This document shows, one piece after another, positions 1 through 9,282 of a stretch of DNA of 64,000 nucleotides. Source of the DNA: Mucilaginibacter conchicola (lineage in GTDB: Bacteria; Bacteroidota; Bacteroidia; Sphingobacteriales; Sphingobacteriaceae). The notes below the pieces were generated by a model. That model did no database searches and was not told where the DNA came from. It worked only from the letters and a program-made list of their open reading frames with translations. The position numbers and the translations under genes were made by a program. Location of the stretch: contig NZ_QWDC01000001.1 in the NCBI RefSeq assembly GCF_003432115.1, positions 1,853,419 to 1,917,418 of the forward strand. The letters are read 5' to 3'. The number at the start of each line of letters is the position of its first letter. The stretch's first letter is position 1.

Positions 1-179
1 TATGGGCTCATCTCCAGTTTCACTCTGTCGCCAGGTAAAATTTTGATGTAGTGCATACGCATTTTGCCGGATATGTGCGCAATAATCTCGTGGCCATTTT
101 CAAGTTCAACTCTAAACATCGCGTTAGATAACGCTTCGCGAATTGTACCGTCTTGCTCAATCGAGGATTGTTTTGCCAT
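1..179 (-). CDS. infA: translation initiation factor IF-1 (partial, N-terminal 59 residues)
   Basis: Reading leftwards from the ATG at 179, the frame opens [19 protein letters not shown] and continues through [15 protein letters not shown] and [13 protein letters not shown], the OB-fold core of IF-1. The gene runs off the left edge, so about the last 12 residues are missing. IF-1 binds the 30S A site during initiation. It follows map by 68 bases. That gap contains a promoter-like TAnnTTTG box, so infA may be both read from the superoperon and transcribed on its own. Confidence 0.95.
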   Translation of the reverse strand, partial: MAKQSSIEQDGTIREALSNAMFRVELENGHEIIAHISGKMRMHYIKILPGDRVKLEMSP

Positions 180-207
180 ATTTTGTTGATTATTACTTGT
201 TTATCCG

Positions 208-232
208 CCCACTAAAGCGGGACGCAAAATTA
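208..232 (-). promoter_or_regulatory. putative infA promoter -7 box and start-site hairpin
   Basis: On the minus strand TAATTTTGC (232 to 224) fits the Bacteroidota -7 consensus TAnnTTTG. It is followed at once by GTCCCGCTTTAGTGGG, whose CCCGC-TTTA-GTGGG part (221 to 208) can form a 5-bp hairpin with one G-U pair. No clear TTTG -33 element is seen 19 bases upstream. The same layout occurs at the rplC and rpsL promoters. Confidence 0.5.
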
Positions 233-247
233 ATAAAAATTTCTTTA

Positions 248-1036
248 TTATTTATTTTTTTCTTCCAAAACTTTTTCGATATACGAAAACGTCGAAAGGA
301 TATCAGCCTGGCCCTTTTTAACAGCTACCGTATGCTCATAATGTGCTGATGGCTTTTTATCTACGGTTGATACTGTCCATCCATCGTCCCAAAACTTAAC
401 ACCGGCACGGCCAGCGTTTATCATCGGTTCAATGGCTATCACCATGCCATCTTCCAGCTTAATACCTGCGCCACGTTTACCGTAGTTTGGCACTTCTGGT
501 TTCTCATGCAAGCGGGTACCAACCCCATGCCCTACTAACTCCTTAACCACGCCAAAGCCATGGCTCTCGGCGTGCTCTTGTACAGCACTGCCAATATCAC
601 CAATACGCATACCCACTACGGCTTTCTCAATGCCTTTGTAAAGGCTCTCTTTAGTAACACGCAGTAAAGTTTGGGTAGCCTCAGGGATCTCGCCTATCGC
701 GAAAGTATAAGCCGAGTCGCCGTAGTATTTGTTTAGCACAACGCCACAGTCAACAGATACCACATCACCCTCTACAAGCACATGCTTGCTCGGGAAACCA
801 TGTACCACCTGGTCATTAAGCGAAATACATAACGAAAATGGGAAACCGTTATAATTGAGGAAGGCCGGCACACCGCCATTATCACGTATAAACGTTTCGG
901 CCAGTGTGTTTAGTTCTAAAGTAGTAACACCCGGGGCAATAACCTTGGCTATTTCCCCGAGTGTTTTAGAAACAAGTAAAGAACTTTCTCTTATGAGTTC
1001 TATCTCTTCGATAGACTTATAATGGATCTTTGACAT
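248..1036 (-). CDS. map: type I methionine aminopeptidase
   Basis: The product removes the initiator methionine from nascent proteins in the cytoplasm. The 262 residues match the normal length of bacterial type Ia enzymes. The five metal ligands are visible: D96 (SVDCG), D107 (YYGDSAY), H170 (LVGHGVG), E203 (AIEPM) and E234 (YEHTVAV), with the substrate-contacting histidine H79 (VVHGF). The ATG at 1036 lies 8 bases beyond the secY stop, so it is translated as part of the secY-map-infA end of the spc region, the usual order in Bacteroidota. Confidence 0.97.
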   Translation of the reverse strand: MSKIHYKSIEEIELIRESSLLVSKTLGEIAKVIAPGVTTLELNTLAETFIRDNGGVPAFLNYNGFPFSLCISLNDQVVHGFPSKHVLVEGDVVSVDCGVVLNKYYGDSAYTFAIGEIPEATQTLLRVTKESLYKGIEKAVVGMRIGDIGSAVQEHAESHGFGVVKELVGHGVGTRLHEKPEVPNYGKRGAGIKLEDGMVIAIEPMINAGRAGVKFWDDGWTVSTVDKKPSAHYEHTVAVKKGQADILSTFSYIEKVLEEKNK

Positions 1037-1044
1037 GTATAGTA

Positions 1045-2388
1045 TTAAATAACAGGCGGCGTTGCACCTGAAGCAGTTGGAACGGCTGTGCGTCCTTTGA
1101 TCCTGCCTGTTTTCATTAAACCATCGTAATGGCGCATTAACAGGTGGCTCTCTATCTGCTGCAGAGTATCAAGTACCACACCCACTAAAATGATAAGTGA
1201 AGTACCGCCAAAGAATCTTGCAAAAATGCTGCTTACACCTATCATGCTTGCAAGCGCCGGTATAATGGCAACCATAGCAAGGAAGATAGAACCCGGCAAA
1301 GTGATCTTAGAGATAACATCATCGATAAAGCTGGTAGTTGGGTTACCCGGTGCAACACCTGGTATAAAACCACCATTCTTTTTCATGTCATCAGACATTT
1401 GCTTAGGGTTGATAGTGATAGCAGTATAGAAGTAAGTGAACAGGATGATCAGGATCGCGAATACCAAGTTGTGCTCCCAAGAGTTGTAGTTTGATAATGC
1501 GATAAGGATCCCGTTTGATGCTGCATTAGGGAAAAACTGCGCAATAGTAGCAGGGATAAACATCAATGCCTGCGCAAAGATGATAGGCATAACGCCCGCA
1601 GCATTTACCTTTAAAGGTATATACTGGCGCACACCGCCATATTGTTTGTTACCCACAATACGTTTTGCATATTGTACAGCTATCTTACGCGTACCCTGTA
1701 CGATAAGGATAGTGAACATGATAACGCCTAACAAAGCAACAATCTCTACAATGAAGGTAATTAAACCACCGGCACCTGTAGTACGGTTGTTAAACTCGGT
1801 AACAAACGCACCCGGCAACTGGGCAATAATACCCACCATAATGATCAATGATATACCATTACCAATACCTTTATCAGTGATTTTTTCACCTAACCACATT
1901 ACAAATAAAGTGCCTGCAGTTAACACGCAAGTGTTTAATATTGTAAAGTATGGGTTAGCAATAAGCATAGCATCAGCGCTTACCTGTGATTTCAGGTAAC
2001 CGATAGCCTGCAAACCTGTGATAATGATAGTCAGGTAACGAGTCCATTGGTTGATCTTGTTACGGCCGCTTTCACCCTCTTTTTGTAACTTAATAAAGTA
2101 AGGTACCGCAATACCTAACAATTGCACCACGATAGAAGCTGAGATGTACGGCATAACACCCAATGCAAAAATAGAGGAACGTGAAAACGAACCTCCTGCA
2201 AACATGTTAAGCAAGCCAACCAGGCCTTCTTTGTTTTGTGATGAGTTAAGCGATGCCGCGTTTACACCCGGCAACACTATAAATGAACCAACACGATAGA
2301 TCAAGAGAAATAAGAGTGTGTTTGTTATACGCACTCTTAGATCCTCAATTTTCCAGATATTGGATAATGTGGTGAAAAATTTCTTCAT
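1045..2388 (-). CDS. secY: protein translocase subunit SecY
   Basis: This is the channel subunit of the SecYEG translocon in the inner membrane. At 447 residues it has the expected length and ten hydrophobic segments. Family signatures include the plug region after TM1 (GLLNMFAGGSFSRSSIFALG), YFIKLQKEGESGR in the second cytosolic loop, and the ribosome- and SecA-binding loops with YAKRIVGNKQYGG and MKKNGGFIPG. It starts 5 bases after the rplO stop, in the conserved L15-SecY order. Confidence 0.98.
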   Translation of the reverse strand: MKKFFTTLSNIWKIEDLRVRITNTLLFLLIYRVGSFIVLPGVNAASLNSSQNKEGLVGLLNMFAGGSFSRSSIFALGVMPYISASIVVQLLGIAVPYFIKLQKEGESGRNKINQWTRYLTIIITGLQAIGYLKSQVSADAMLIANPYFTILNTCVLTAGTLFVMWLGEKITDKGIGNGISLIIMVGIIAQLPGAFVTEFNNRTTGAGGLITFIVEIVALLGVIMFTILIVQGTRKIAVQYAKRIVGNKQYGGVRQYIPLKVNAAGVMPIIFAQALMFIPATIAQFFPNAASNGILIALSNYNSWEHNLVFAILIILFTYFYTAITINPKQMSDDMKKNGGFIPGVAPGNPTTSFIDDVISKITLPGSIFLAMVAIIPALASMIGVSSIFARFFGGTSLIILVGVVLDTLQQIESHLLMRHYDGLMKTGRIKGRTAVPTASGATPPVI

Positions 2389-2393
2389 TGAAA

Positions 2394-2840
2394 TTACAAC
2401 TTAACGATGGTACCACCTGCTGCTTCAATTGCTTTTTGAGCAGTAGCAGTAAATGCATGTGCTTTAACTTCTAATTTGGCTTTTAACTCACCACGACCCA
2501 GGATTTTCACTACGTCGTTACGTGACACCAAACCATGTTGTTTTAGCGTATCAAAATCAACTGAAGATAATGAGAATTTTTCAGTTAATGCTTGTAGCAC
2601 GTCAAGATTTACACCAACGTACTCTACACGGTTAGGGTTTTTAAAACCTACCTTAGGTACACGGCGTTGTAATGGCATCTGGCCACCTTCAAAACCTACC
2701 TTGGTAGATGTACCTGAACGTGAACCGGCACCTTTATGACCACGGGTTGATGTACCACCACGGCCCGAACCGGTACCACGGCCAATTCTTTTCCTATTTT
2801 TAGTAGAACCTTCTGCAGGTTTCAGATTACTTAAATTCAT
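2394..2840 (-). CDS. rplO: 50S ribosomal protein L15
   Basis: The 148-residue protein opens MNLSNLKPAEGSTKNRKRIGRG, followed by the very basic Gly/Arg extension (GRGGTSTRGHKGAGSRSG) that penetrates 23S rRNA. The globular C-terminal half ends VKAHAFTATAQKAIEAAGG, typical of L15. It lies between rpmD (4-base gap) and secY. Confidence 0.98.
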   Translation of the reverse strand: MNLSNLKPAEGSTKNRKRIGRGTGSGRGGTSTRGHKGAGSRSGTSTKVGFEGGQMPLQRRVPKVGFKNPNRVEYVGVNLDVLQALTEKFSLSSVDFDTLKQHGLVSRNDVVKILGRGELKAKLEVKAHAFTATAQKAIEAAGGTIVKL

Positions 2841-2844
2841 GATA

Positions 2845-3024
2845 TTAGATATTTTCTACCGCTACCAGGTGGTTAACTTTTCTAACCATACCTATAATAG
2901 CTGCAGTAGCTTCAACTTCCACACTGTGGTTAATTCTCTTAAGACCTAAGGCCTCAACGGTTTTCTTTTGGCGCTCGCTTCTGTCGATAACGCTTTTTAT
3001 TTGTGTTATTTTAATTTTCGACAT
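2845..3024 (-). CDS. rpmD: 50S ribosomal protein L30
   Basis: I translated this small gene directly: 59 residues starting MSKIKITQIKSVIDRSERQK and ending VRKVNHLVAVENI, then TAA. The pattern of basic strand, KRTVEALGL-like helix and VEV-IGMVRKV is diagnostic of L30. It fills the 190-base gap between rpsE (6 bases away) and rplO (4 bases away), the expected slot in the spc operon. Confidence 0.96.
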   Translation of the reverse strand: MSKIKITQIKSVIDRSERQKKTVEALGLKRINHSVEVEATAAIIGMVRKVNHLVAVENI

Positions 3025-3030
3025 AACTGA

Positions 3031-3549
3031 TTATCCGTTAAATACTTTACCTAAACTAATACCGCGTTGCTGAGCTACAGTATGCGCATCACGCAGTTGC
3101 GCTAATGCAGATACAGTTGCTTTAACCACGTTGTGCGGGTTTGATGAACCTTTTGATTTTGCAAGTACGTTGTGTACACCTGCAGATTCTAATACCGCAC
3201 GCATCGCACCACCAGCAATTACACCGGTACCGTTAGCAGCTGGTTTAATGTATACGAAACCACCGCTGAATTTACCGATCTGATCATGAGGGATAGTGCT
3301 GTTGATGATAGGAACTTTTACTAAGTTCTTTTTAGCATCATCAATACCTTTAGCAATAGCTTCAGTTACCTCTTTAGCTTTACCCAAGCCGTAACCTACT
3401 ACACCGTTCTCATCACCTACTACCACAATGGCAGAGAAGCTGAAAGTACGGCCACCTTTGGTTACTTTGGCAACACGCTGTATGCTTACCAAGCGGTCTT
3501 TTAATTCGATCTCGCTTGATTTTACTCTTTTTATGTTGATTGTTGACAT
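3031..3549 (-). CDS. rpsE: 30S ribosomal protein S5
   Basis: The 172-residue protein contains the S5 N-terminal double-stranded-RNA-like domain ([24 protein letters not shown]) and the C-terminal fold with [20 protein letters not shown] and [19 protein letters not shown]5 sits at the decoding and accuracy centre of the 30S subunit. It lies 12 bases downstream of rplR and 6 bases upstream of rpmD. Confidence 0.98.
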   Translation of the reverse strand: MSTINIKRVKSSEIELKDRLVSIQRVAKVTKGGRTFSFSAIVVVGDENGVVGYGLGKAKEVTEAIAKGIDDAKKNLVKVPIINSTIPHDQIGKFSGGFVYIKPAANGTGVIAGGAMRAVLESAGVHNVLAKSKGSSNPHNVVKATVSALAQLRDAHTVAQQRGISLGKVFNG

Positions 3550-3561
3550 TTCTCTTTCTTA

Positions 3562-3906
3562 TTAAAAGTTTAAACCACCTTCACGTGCACCTTCAGCCAA
3601 TGATTTGATACGGCCGTGGTACAGGTAACCATTTCTGTCAAACACTACATCAGTAATACCGGCAGCTTTAGCTTTCTCAGCTACAAGTTTGCCTACTGCA
3701 GTAGATTGGTCTGACTTAGTACCATTAGCTGTAAACTCTTTTGATTGAGATGAAGCCGATACTAAAGTTTTACCTGTTACATCGTCAATAATTTGTGCGT
3801 AGATGCCTTTGTTGCTTCTGAATACAGATAAACGTGGGCGGGCTGCAGAACCAGAAAGACGCTTTCTGATACCTTTTTTAATCCTGTCTCTTCTTGATAA
3901 TTTCAT
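3562..3906 (-). CDS. rplR: 50S ribosomal protein L18
   Basis: The 114-residue protein is a 5S rRNA-binding protein of the central protuberance. The start [32 protein letters not shown] and the end [26 protein letters not shown] are textbook L18. It follows rplF after 5 bases. Confidence 0.98.
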   Translation of the reverse strand: MKLSRRDRIKKGIRKRLSGSAARPRLSVFRSNKGIYAQIIDDVTGKTLVSASSQSKEFTANGTKSDQSTAVGKLVAEKAKAAGITDVVFDRNGYLYHGRIKSLAEGAREGGLNF

Positions 3907-3911
3907 GACGA

Positions 3912-4469
3912 TTATTTTTTAGATGCTGATTTACCTGCTTTTCTTCTTAATACTTCGCCAGCAAACTTGATACCTTTACCTTTGTAAGGCTCTGGCTTAC
4001 GTAACGAGCGGATCTTCGCTGCAACTTGGCCAATCAATTGTTTGTCGTTTGATTCCAGGATGATGGTTGGGTTTTTACCCTTCTCAGCAGTGGTGGTAAC
4101 TTTAATTTCTTTTGGTAGTTCAAATACATAGTGGTGAGAGAAACCCAACACTAAGTCTAAGGTATTGCCTTGGTTAGTTGCGCGGTAACCCACACCTACT
4201 AACTCTTGCGTTACTGTGTAACCTGTTGTTACACCTACTACCATGTTATTTAAAAGCGCGCGGTATAAACCGTGTAACGCTTTATGACGTTTTTGATCTG
4301 AAGGGCGTTTAACCAATAACTGGTCGCCTTCTTGCTCGATAGTGATATCTCTATCAATTGCCTGATGCAACTCGCCTTTAGGGCCTTTAACAGTTACTAC
4401 GTTATCTGCCGATACGGTAACAGTTACGCCACTTGCAAGTGCTATAGGTGCTTTTCCTACTCTTGACAT
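3912..4469 (-). CDS. rplF: 50S ribosomal protein L6
   Basis: The 185 residues contain both L6 repeats. The conserved C-terminal rRNA-binding signature ([17 protein letters not shown]) is intact, and a lysine/serine-rich tail ([11 protein letters not shown]) follows. L6 lies near the sarcin-ricin loop on the 50S subunit. It has a 17-base gap to rpsH. Confidence 0.98.
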   Translation of the reverse strand: MSRVGKAPIALASGVTVTVSADNVVTVKGPKGELHQAIDRDITIEQEGDQLLVKRPSDQKRHKALHGLYRALLNNMVVGVTTGYTVTQELVGVGYRATNQGNTLDLVLGFSHHYVFELPKEIKVTTTAEKGKNPTIILESNDKQLIGQVAAKIRSLRKPEPYKGKGIKFAGEVLRRKAGKSASKK

Positions 4470-4486
4470 TTTCTAATTTCCTCCTA

Positions 4487-4885
4487 TTAATAAACGAAGC
4501 ATAAAACTTCGCCACCCACGTTTTGCTGACGTGCTTCTTTATCGGTCATAACACCTTTAGAAGTTGATAAGATGGCGATACCTAAACCATTTAATACACG
4601 TGGCATGGTGTCCATACCTGCGTATTTCCTCAAACCTGGTTTGCTGATACGGTTAATGCTGCGGATAGCAGGAACTTTAGTTATTGGGTGGTATTTTAAT
4701 GCCACTTTAATGGTGCCTTGCGGGCCATTTTCCTCAAACTTGTAATTAGCAATGTAACCTTTTTCGAAAAGCACCTTAGTGATTTCCTTTTTCAGATTTG
4801 ATGCAGGAATTTCAACAACCCTATGGTTGGCTTTAATAGCATTCCTTACTCTTGTAAGATAATCTGCGATTGGATCTGTATTCAT
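4487..4885 (-). CDS. rpsH: 30S ribosomal protein S8
   Basis: The 132-residue protein starts MNTDPIADYLTRVRNAIKA and ends GVMTDKEARQQNVGGEVLCFVY, both diagnostic of S8, a primary binder of the 16S rRNA central domain. Its 5' side has an unusually long gap of 226 bases to rpsN, carrying a promoter-like box and a palindromic spacer. S8 and its downstream genes may therefore be partly uncoupled from the upstream operon. Confidence 0.98.
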   Translation of the reverse strand: MNTDPIADYLTRVRNAIKANHRVVEIPASNLKKEITKVLFEKGYIANYKFEENGPQGTIKVALKYHPITKVPAIRSINRISKPGLRKYAGMDTMPRVLNGLGIAILSTSKGVMTDKEARQQNVGGEVLCFVY

Positions 4886-4967
4886 TATTATTGATTATGA
4901 CAGTGGTTTCCTGCAGGTAACATCCCTGCCGACCTTCTATCGGTTAATTCGTAAAAAAATTCGAGCC

Positions 4968-4976
4968 GCAAAAATA
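4968..4976 (-). promoter_or_regulatory. possible internal promoter -7 box upstream of rpsH
   Basis: The minus strand reads TATTTTTGC here, fitting TAnnTTTG. TTTG sequences lie only 10 and 15 bases upstream rather than 19, so the match is imperfect. It sits in the 226-base gap between rpsN and rpsH. Confidence 0.3.
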
Positions 4977-5029
4977 TAAAAAAATTCAAAACAAATTGTG
5001 GTCTGTTCTGAATAACTTTTACAACCCTC

Positions 5030-5103
5030 ATTTTAGGTAAAAGGTGAAAGGCTAAAGGTAAAAGGTTGTTATAAACCTTTCGCCTTTTACCTCTCACCTT
5101 TAA
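5030..5103. repeat. word-repeat palindrome between rpsN and rpsH
   Basis: The left arm is built from AAAGGTAAAAGGTT-like words and the right arm from the complementary AACCTTTCGCCTTTTACC-like words, giving an imperfect stem of about 30 bp around a short loop near 5070. It is one of several operon spacers here with this architecture but different sequence. Confidence 0.7.
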
Positions 5104-5111
5104 GCCCTATA

Positions 5112-5381
5112 TTACCAGCTTGCTTTTTTAACACCCGGGATCTTACCAGCTAAAGCCATTTCACGGAATGTTACACGTGAAATACCAAACTGGCGCATGT
5201 AACCACGAGGGCGGCCGGTTAATTTGCAACGGTTGTGCAGTTTTACCGGAGATGCTGCTTTAGGCAATTTGTCTAATGCTTCGTAATCACCGGCTGCTTT
5301 TAACGCTGCTCTTTTTTCAGCAAATTTTGCTACTAATTTGGCACGTTTTACTTCACGAGCCTTTACGCCTTCTTTAGCCAT
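5112..5381 (-). CDS. rpsN: 30S ribosomal protein S14 (zinc-independent form)
   Basis: I place the start at the ATG ending at 5381 ([17 protein letters not shown]). A longer frame exists but adds 10 non-conserved residues. That gives 89 residues, ending [18 protein letters not shown]. It has only one cysteine ([12 protein letters not shown]), so it lacks the CxxC pairs and belongs to the C-minus, zinc-free class. Its first 8 bases overlap the end of rplE (ATGGCTAA serves both), implying translational coupling. Confidence 0.97.
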   Translation of the reverse strand: MAKEGVKAREVKRAKLVAKFAEKRAALKAAGDYEALDKLPKAASPVKLHNRCKLTGRPRGYMRQFGISRVTFREMALAGKIPGVKKASW

Positions 5382-5937
5382 TGCTATTCTGATTTTTAAA
5401 TGGTAATCCAAATTGTTTCAGTAACTCCAATGCTTCAACATCGTTGGTAGCAGAGGTTACAAAGGTGATATCCATACCCTGGATCTTGTTGATCTTGTCA
5501 ATGTTGATCTCCGGGAAGATGATCTGCTCAGTGATACCTAAAGTATAGTTACCGCGGCCATCAAAACCTTTATCGTTGATGCCTTTGAAGTCACGGATAC
5601 GTGGCAGGGCAACAGCAATTAAACGGTCTAAAAACTCATACATTGTGTTATCACGTAAAGTTACGCGTACACCAATTGGCATACCTTTACGTAATTTAAA
5701 GTTAGAGATATCCTTTTTTGATTTTGAAGCAACTGCCTGCTGACCAGTGATGGTAGTTAACTCAGTGATGGTGTTCTCGATCAATTTCTTGTCAGTAGAA
5801 GCACCGCCAACACCCTGGTTAATGGCAATTTTCTGCAATTTAGGAACCTGCATTACCGTTTTGTACTGAAATTTATCTTTCAGCGCGGTGCGGATCTCTT
5901 CTTTATACTTTGTTTTTAATCTTGGTGTGTAAGTCAT
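5374..5937 (-). CDS. rplE: 50S ribosomal protein L5
   Basis: At 187 residues this is the 5S rRNA-binding protein of the central protuberance. It contains the L5 signatures [31 protein letters not shown] and [11 protein letters not shown]. It overlaps rpsN by 8 bases at its end and shares one base with the stop of rplX (TAATG), so three genes are translationally linked. Confidence 0.98.
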   Translation of the reverse strand: MTYTPRLKTKYKEEIRTALKDKFQYKTVMQVPKLQKIAINQGVGGASTDKKLIENTITELTTITGQQAVASKSKKDISNFKLRKGMPIGVRVTLRDNTMYEFLDRLIAVALPRIRDFKGINDKGFDGRGNYTLGITEQIIFPEINIDKINKIQGMDITFVTSATNDVEALELLKQFGLPFKNQNSNG

Positions 5938-6281
5938 TACTTAATTTCCTCCCCTGATTTTTTAGATACCCTTACTAATTTGCCGGCATCGTTCAATTTA
6001 CGGCCTACGCGGGTTGGCTTACCTGTTTTAGGTTCAACCAGCGCCAGGTTTGAAATGTGTATAGCAGCTTCCTGCTTTACAATACCACCGTTAGGGTTGG
6101 CAGCATTTGGTTTAGTGTGTTTTGACACAAGGTTTACACCTTCAACCAATGCTCTGTTTTTGTCAATAATAACCTCAGTTACTTTACCTTGTGAGCCTTT
6201 AGCGTCACCAGCTATAACCTGTACCAAATCACCTTTACGGATCTTTAATTTGGCTGGCTTTGTGTTCTTTTTGCTTTCCAT
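5937..6281 (-). CDS. rplX: 50S ribosomal protein L24
   Basis: The 114-residue protein has the KOW motif near its start ([21 protein letters not shown]) and the [13 protein letters not shown] segment of L24, an early assembly initiator of the 50S subunit. It begins 1 base after the rplN stop and its stop overlaps the rplE start. Confidence 0.98.
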   Translation of the reverse strand: MESKKNTKPAKLKIRKGDLVQVIAGDAKGSQGKVTEVIIDKNRALVEGVNLVSKHTKPNAANPNGGIVKQEAAIHISNLALVEPKTGKPTRVGRKLNDAGKLVRVSKKSGEEIK

Positions 6282-6282
6282 A

Positions 6283-6651
6283 TTACAATACCTCCGGTGC
6301 TAATGATACAATTTTCATAAACTGTTTCTCACGCAGTTCTCTTGCAACTGGGCCAAAAATACGTGTGCCTCTTGGCTCATCCTGGTTGTTTAACAAAACT
6401 GCTGCGTTATCGTCAAAGCGGATGTAAGAACCATCTTTTCTGCGTATCTCTTTCTTGGTTCTAACTACTACGGCTTTAGATACAGTACCTTTTTTAACGT
6501 TACCTGACGGTATAGCGCTTTTTACGGTAACCACTATCTTATCACCAATAGAGGCATATCTTTTACCGGTACCACCTAATACGCGGATCACTAAAACTTC
6601 TTTAGCACCGCTGTTATCAGCTACATTTAATCTTGATTCCTGTTGTACCAT
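6283..6651 (-). CDS. rplN: 50S ribosomal protein L14
   Basis: The 122-residue protein opens [19 protein letters not shown] and ends [12 protein letters not shown], the standard L14 termini. It forms bridges to the 30S subunit. It is only 1 base away from both rpsQ and rplX, so the cluster is tightly packed. Confidence 0.98.
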   Translation of the reverse strand: MVQQESRLNVADNSGAKEVLVIRVLGGTGKRYASIGDKIVVTVKSAIPSGNVKKGTVSKAVVVRTKKEIRRKDGSYIRFDDNAAVLLNNQDEPRGTRIFGPVARELREKQFMKIVSLAPEVL

Positions 6652-6652
6652 G

Positions 6653-6907
6653 TTATTTAGCCCTCTCTATAATTTGAACTAACCTCCAGTTTTTGTTTTT
6701 GCTCATTGGGCGGGTTTCCATAATCAATACGGTATCACCAATACCACAGGTATTTGCCTCGTCATGAGCCATAAATTTGGTAGTTTTCTTTACGAATTTA
6801 CCGTAGATAGGGTGTTTTACCTTACGTTCTACGGAAACAACGATAGATTTCTCCATCTTGTTGCTAACTACCAGGCCGGTACGTGTTTTTCTTAAATTTC
6901 TTTCCAT
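6653..6907 (-). CDS. rpsQ: 30S ribosomal protein S17
   Basis: The 84 residues ([56 protein letters not shown]) form the OB-fold of S17, a primary 16S rRNA 5'-domain binder. It lies 18 bases after rpmC. Confidence 0.98.
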   Translation of the reverse strand: MERNLRKTRTGLVVSNKMEKSIVVSVERKVKHPIYGKFVKKTTKFMAHDEANTCGIGDTVLIMETRPMSKNKNWRLVQIIERAK

Positions 6908-6925
6908 TTTTTCCGACGCTTAAAA

Positions 6926-7135
6926 TTAATTTTTAGCAGTGGCTGCTTCAGCCTTGCGTTTTGTTAATTCAGTAGTTAAACGAGCAATGTCTTTACGTAC
7001 TTTAGTGATACGTGAAGGATTCTCGATAGCTGAAACCGCATGAGCAAATTTAAGCTTGGTAAGAGTTTGTTTCTCTTCGCCCAGTTTCGCTGCTAACTCT
7101 TCGGTTGAAAGCTCTATAATTTCTGAGTTCTTCAT
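6926..7135 (-). CDS. rpmC: 50S ribosomal protein L29
   Basis: This is a 69-residue two-helix protein: MKNSEIIELSTEELAAKLGE, then LTKLKFAHAVSAIENPSRI, the family core at the exit tunnel where SRP and trigger factor dock. The 112-base gap to rplP upstream is unusual, because these genes normally abut; it holds a palindromic spacer. Confidence 0.97.
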   Translation of the reverse strand: MKNSEIIELSTEELAAKLGEEKQTLTKLKFAHAVSAIENPSRITKVRKDIARLTTELTKRKAEAATAKN

Positions 7136-7140
7136 TTTAC

Positions 7141-7247
7141 TTTAATTAGTTGTTGTAATGTTTAAAAGTTCAAATGTTTTAGTGTTACCTAATGGCTGCA
7201 ATCAACTCTTTACAACCTTTAACATTTACAACTTTTCAACCTACTGT
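7141..7247. repeat. word-repeat palindrome between rplP and rpmC
   Basis: The left arm (about 7152-7182, TGTTTAAAAGTTCAAATGTT) and the right arm (about 7212-7243, AACATTTACAACTTTTCAAC) are imperfect reverse complements, each made of repeated AAAGTT/AATGTT words. It interrupts an otherwise compact operon. Confidence 0.6.
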
Positions 7248-7670
7248 TTACGCTTCTACGTAGTCTCTACGTGTTACAAATCTGGTTTGCACTGGTAATT
7301 TTTGTGCTGCAAGGCGTAATGCCTCTTTTGCAATTTCCAAAGGCACACCTTCGGCTTCAAAAATCATGCGGCCCGGGCGTACAACGGCAACCCAATATTC
7401 TGGGGCACCCTTACCTTTACCCATACGTACCTCTGCTGGTTTTTTGGTTACAGGTTTGTCAGGGAAGATCCTGATCCAAACCTGGCCTTCACGTTTCATG
7501 TAACGTGTAACAGCAATACGCGCAGCCTCGATCTGGCGGCTGGTGATCCATGCCGCTTCGAGTGATTTTATACCGAAAGATCCGAATGACAGGTCTGCAC
7601 CACGAGTGGCTAAACCCTTCATTCTGCCTTTTTGCATCTTTCTGAACTTGGTTCTTTTTGGCTGTAGCAT
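7248..7670 (-). CDS. rplP: 50S ribosomal protein L16
   Basis: The 140-residue protein opens [19 protein letters not shown]. It carries the conserved arginine-bearing loop [20 protein letters not shown] and [18 protein letters not shown]16 helps position tRNA near the peptidyl transferase centre. It is 53 bases from rpsC. Confidence 0.98.
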   Translation of the reverse strand: MLQPKRTKFRKMQKGRMKGLATRGADLSFGSFGIKSLEAAWITSRQIEAARIAVTRYMKREGQVWIRIFPDKPVTKKPAEVRMGKGKGAPEYWVAVVRPGRMIFEAEGVPLEIAKEALRLAAQKLPVQTRFVTRRDYVEA

Positions 7671-7723
7671 TTTGTTAAGCTTTTATATCCTCACGGATAT
7701 ACATTCTACTTTTGTTAATGAAA

Positions 7724-8572
7724 TTATCTCCTTGGACCACCCGGGCGATTGCCGCCTTGTCCACCACGGTTACCACCCTGGCCACCGCCTCTGCGGTCGC
7801 CGCCTGGTTTGCGGTCACCTCTGCGTTCGCCGCCTCTTTCGCCACCACGAGCATTGTCGCGGCCACCAAAGCCTGCTGCGCCTTCTGGGCGTCCACCTTT
7901 ACCACTTGGGTTGCTTGTGCTGCCGATGTTCGGAGACAAGTCGCGTTTTCCGTATACCTCGCCTTTGCAGATCCATACTTTAACACCTATTTTACCGTAG
8001 GTAGTTAATGCTTCTGCTAAAGCGTAATCAATATCAGCGCGGAAGGTATGTAACGGAATCCTTCCTTCTTTATATTGTTCGGTACGGGCCATCTCAGCAC
8101 CACCTAAGCGGCCTGATGTCATTACTTTAATTCCTTCAGCACCCATTCTCATGGTTGAAGCAATTGTAGTTTTCATGGCACGACGGAAAGAGATACGTGC
8201 TTCAAGTTGTTTAGCAATACCTTCGGCAACTAACTGGGCATCAAGCTCAGGGCGTTTGATTTCGAAGATGTTGATCTGAACATCTTTTTTAGTTAATTTC
8301 TTTAACTCTTCTTTGATCTTATCAACCTCCTGGCCACCTTTACCTATCACAATACCCGGGCGGGCAGTGTGGATAGTTACAGTGATGCGTTTTAAAGTAC
8401 GTTCAATTACTACTTTAGCTACGCCACCTTTGTTAATACGGGCTGATAAGTATTTGCGGATTTTTTCGTCTTCAACTAATTTATCGGAGTAGTTATTTCC
8501 ACCGAACCAATTAGAATCCCAACCACGGATAATGCCTAACCTGTTACCTATTGGATGTGCTTTTTGTCCCAT
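7724..8572 (-). CDS. rpsC: 30S ribosomal protein S3 with a long Gly/Arg-rich tail
   Basis: Residues 1 to about 220 form the usual S3: [20 protein letters not shown], then the KH motif [19 protein letters not shown], and a C-terminal domain ending [11 protein letters not shown]3 lies at the mRNA entrance and has helicase activity. From about residue 225 to 282 the protein continues as a tail almost entirely of G, R, D, N and P ([22 protein letters not shown]). Many S3 proteins stop near 210-235 residues, so this is an RGG-like extension. Overlapping frames on the plus strand here are shadows. Confidence 0.97.
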   Translation of the reverse strand: MGQKAHPIGNRLGIIRGWDSNWFGGNNYSDKLVEDEKIRKYLSARINKGGVAKVVIERTLKRITVTIHTARPGIVIGKGGQEVDKIKEELKKLTKKDVQINIFEIKRPELDAQLVAEGIAKQLEARISFRRAMKTTIASTMRMGAEGIKVMTSGRLGGAEMARTEQYKEGRIPLHTFRADIDYALAEALTTYGKIGVKVWICKGEVYGKRDLSPNIGSTSNPSGKGGRPEGAAGFGGRDNARGGERGGERRGDRKPGGDRRGGGQGGNRGGQGGNRPGGPRR

Positions 8573-8578
8573 CTTAAA

Positions 8579-9007
8579 TTAGTTGTTATCGTTTTTACTA
8601 TCCACAATAAGAGTTACGTGGTTAGAGCGTTTACGGATACGGAAACCTCTACCTTGAGGTGCAGGGCGTAATCTTTTCAATTGACGGCCACCACCTACTG
8701 ATACCTCTTTTACATAAAGGGTAGTATCTTCAAGGCGTACACCTTCGTTTTTGGCTTCCCAGTTTTTGATAGCCGATAACAAAAGTTTTTCTACGCGTAT
8801 TGCAGCTTCCTTGTTGGTAAATTTTAAGATGCTTAAAGCTTTGTTTACTTCAACACCGCGAACCAGGTCAACTACCAGGCGCATTTTGCGCGGCGAGGTA
8901 GGGCAGTCCTGTAACTTCGCAACAGAAGCGCCACCTGTTTGAGCTTTTGCAGCTTCTTTTTGTTGCCTGATTAAAACAGACTTTTTAATTTTTGTTGTTG
9001 CTTCCAT
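8579..9007 (-). CDS. rplV: 50S ribosomal protein L22
   Basis: The 142 residues include a 30-residue lysine/glutamine-rich N-terminal extension before the canonical core [20 protein letters not shown], and the tunnel-lining beta hairpin [26 protein letters not shown] segment near the end. L22 lines the peptide exit tunnel. It starts 6 bases beyond rpsS. Confidence 0.98.
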   Translation of the reverse strand: MEATTKIKKSVLIRQQKEAAKAQTGGASVAKLQDCPTSPRKMRLVVDLVRGVEVNKALSILKFTNKEAAIRVEKLLLSAIKNWEAKNEGVRLEDTTLYVKEVSVGGGRQLKRLRPAPQGRGFRIRKRSNHVTLIVDSKNDNN

Positions 9008-9013
9008 TGCGTG

Positions 9014-9280
9014 TTATTTTTTCTTTTCTGCGTGTCCACGGAATGTACGGGTTGGGGCAAACTCTCCCAGCTTATGACCAACCATGTTTTCTGTTACGTA
9101 CACAGGGATAAACTTGTTACCGTTGTGTACTGCGAATGTATGACCAACGAAATCAGGAGAAATCATGCTACGACGTGACCATGTTTTTACAACCGATTTT
9201 TTGTTTGATTCATTTAATACCAGAACTTTTTTGTCCAGGTTATGATCAATGTAAGGTCCTTTTTTAATTGAACGTGCCAT
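9014..9280 (-). CDS. rpsS: 30S ribosomal protein S19
   Basis: The 88-residue protein starts [19 protein letters not shown] and holds the conserved [19 protein letters not shown] and [16 protein letters not shown] segments. It sits in the head of the 30S subunit. It is separated from rplB by 2 bases. Confidence 0.98.
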   Translation of the reverse strand: MARSIKKGPYIDHNLDKKVLVLNESNKKSVVKTWSRRSMISPDFVGHTFAVHNGNKFIPVYVTENMVGHKLGEFAPTRTFRGHAEKKK

Positions 9281-9282
9281 TG

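Noticed and set aside
4888..5097. 69-codon minus-strand open frame between rpsH and rpsN
   Set aside because: It consists of the palindromic spacer and promoter-like sequence, has no family likeness, and its composition follows the repeated words.
7675..8008. Several open frames on both strands across the end of rpsC
   Set aside because: They overlap the GC-rich Gly/Arg tail of S3, where stops are rare in all frames. S3 is certain there.
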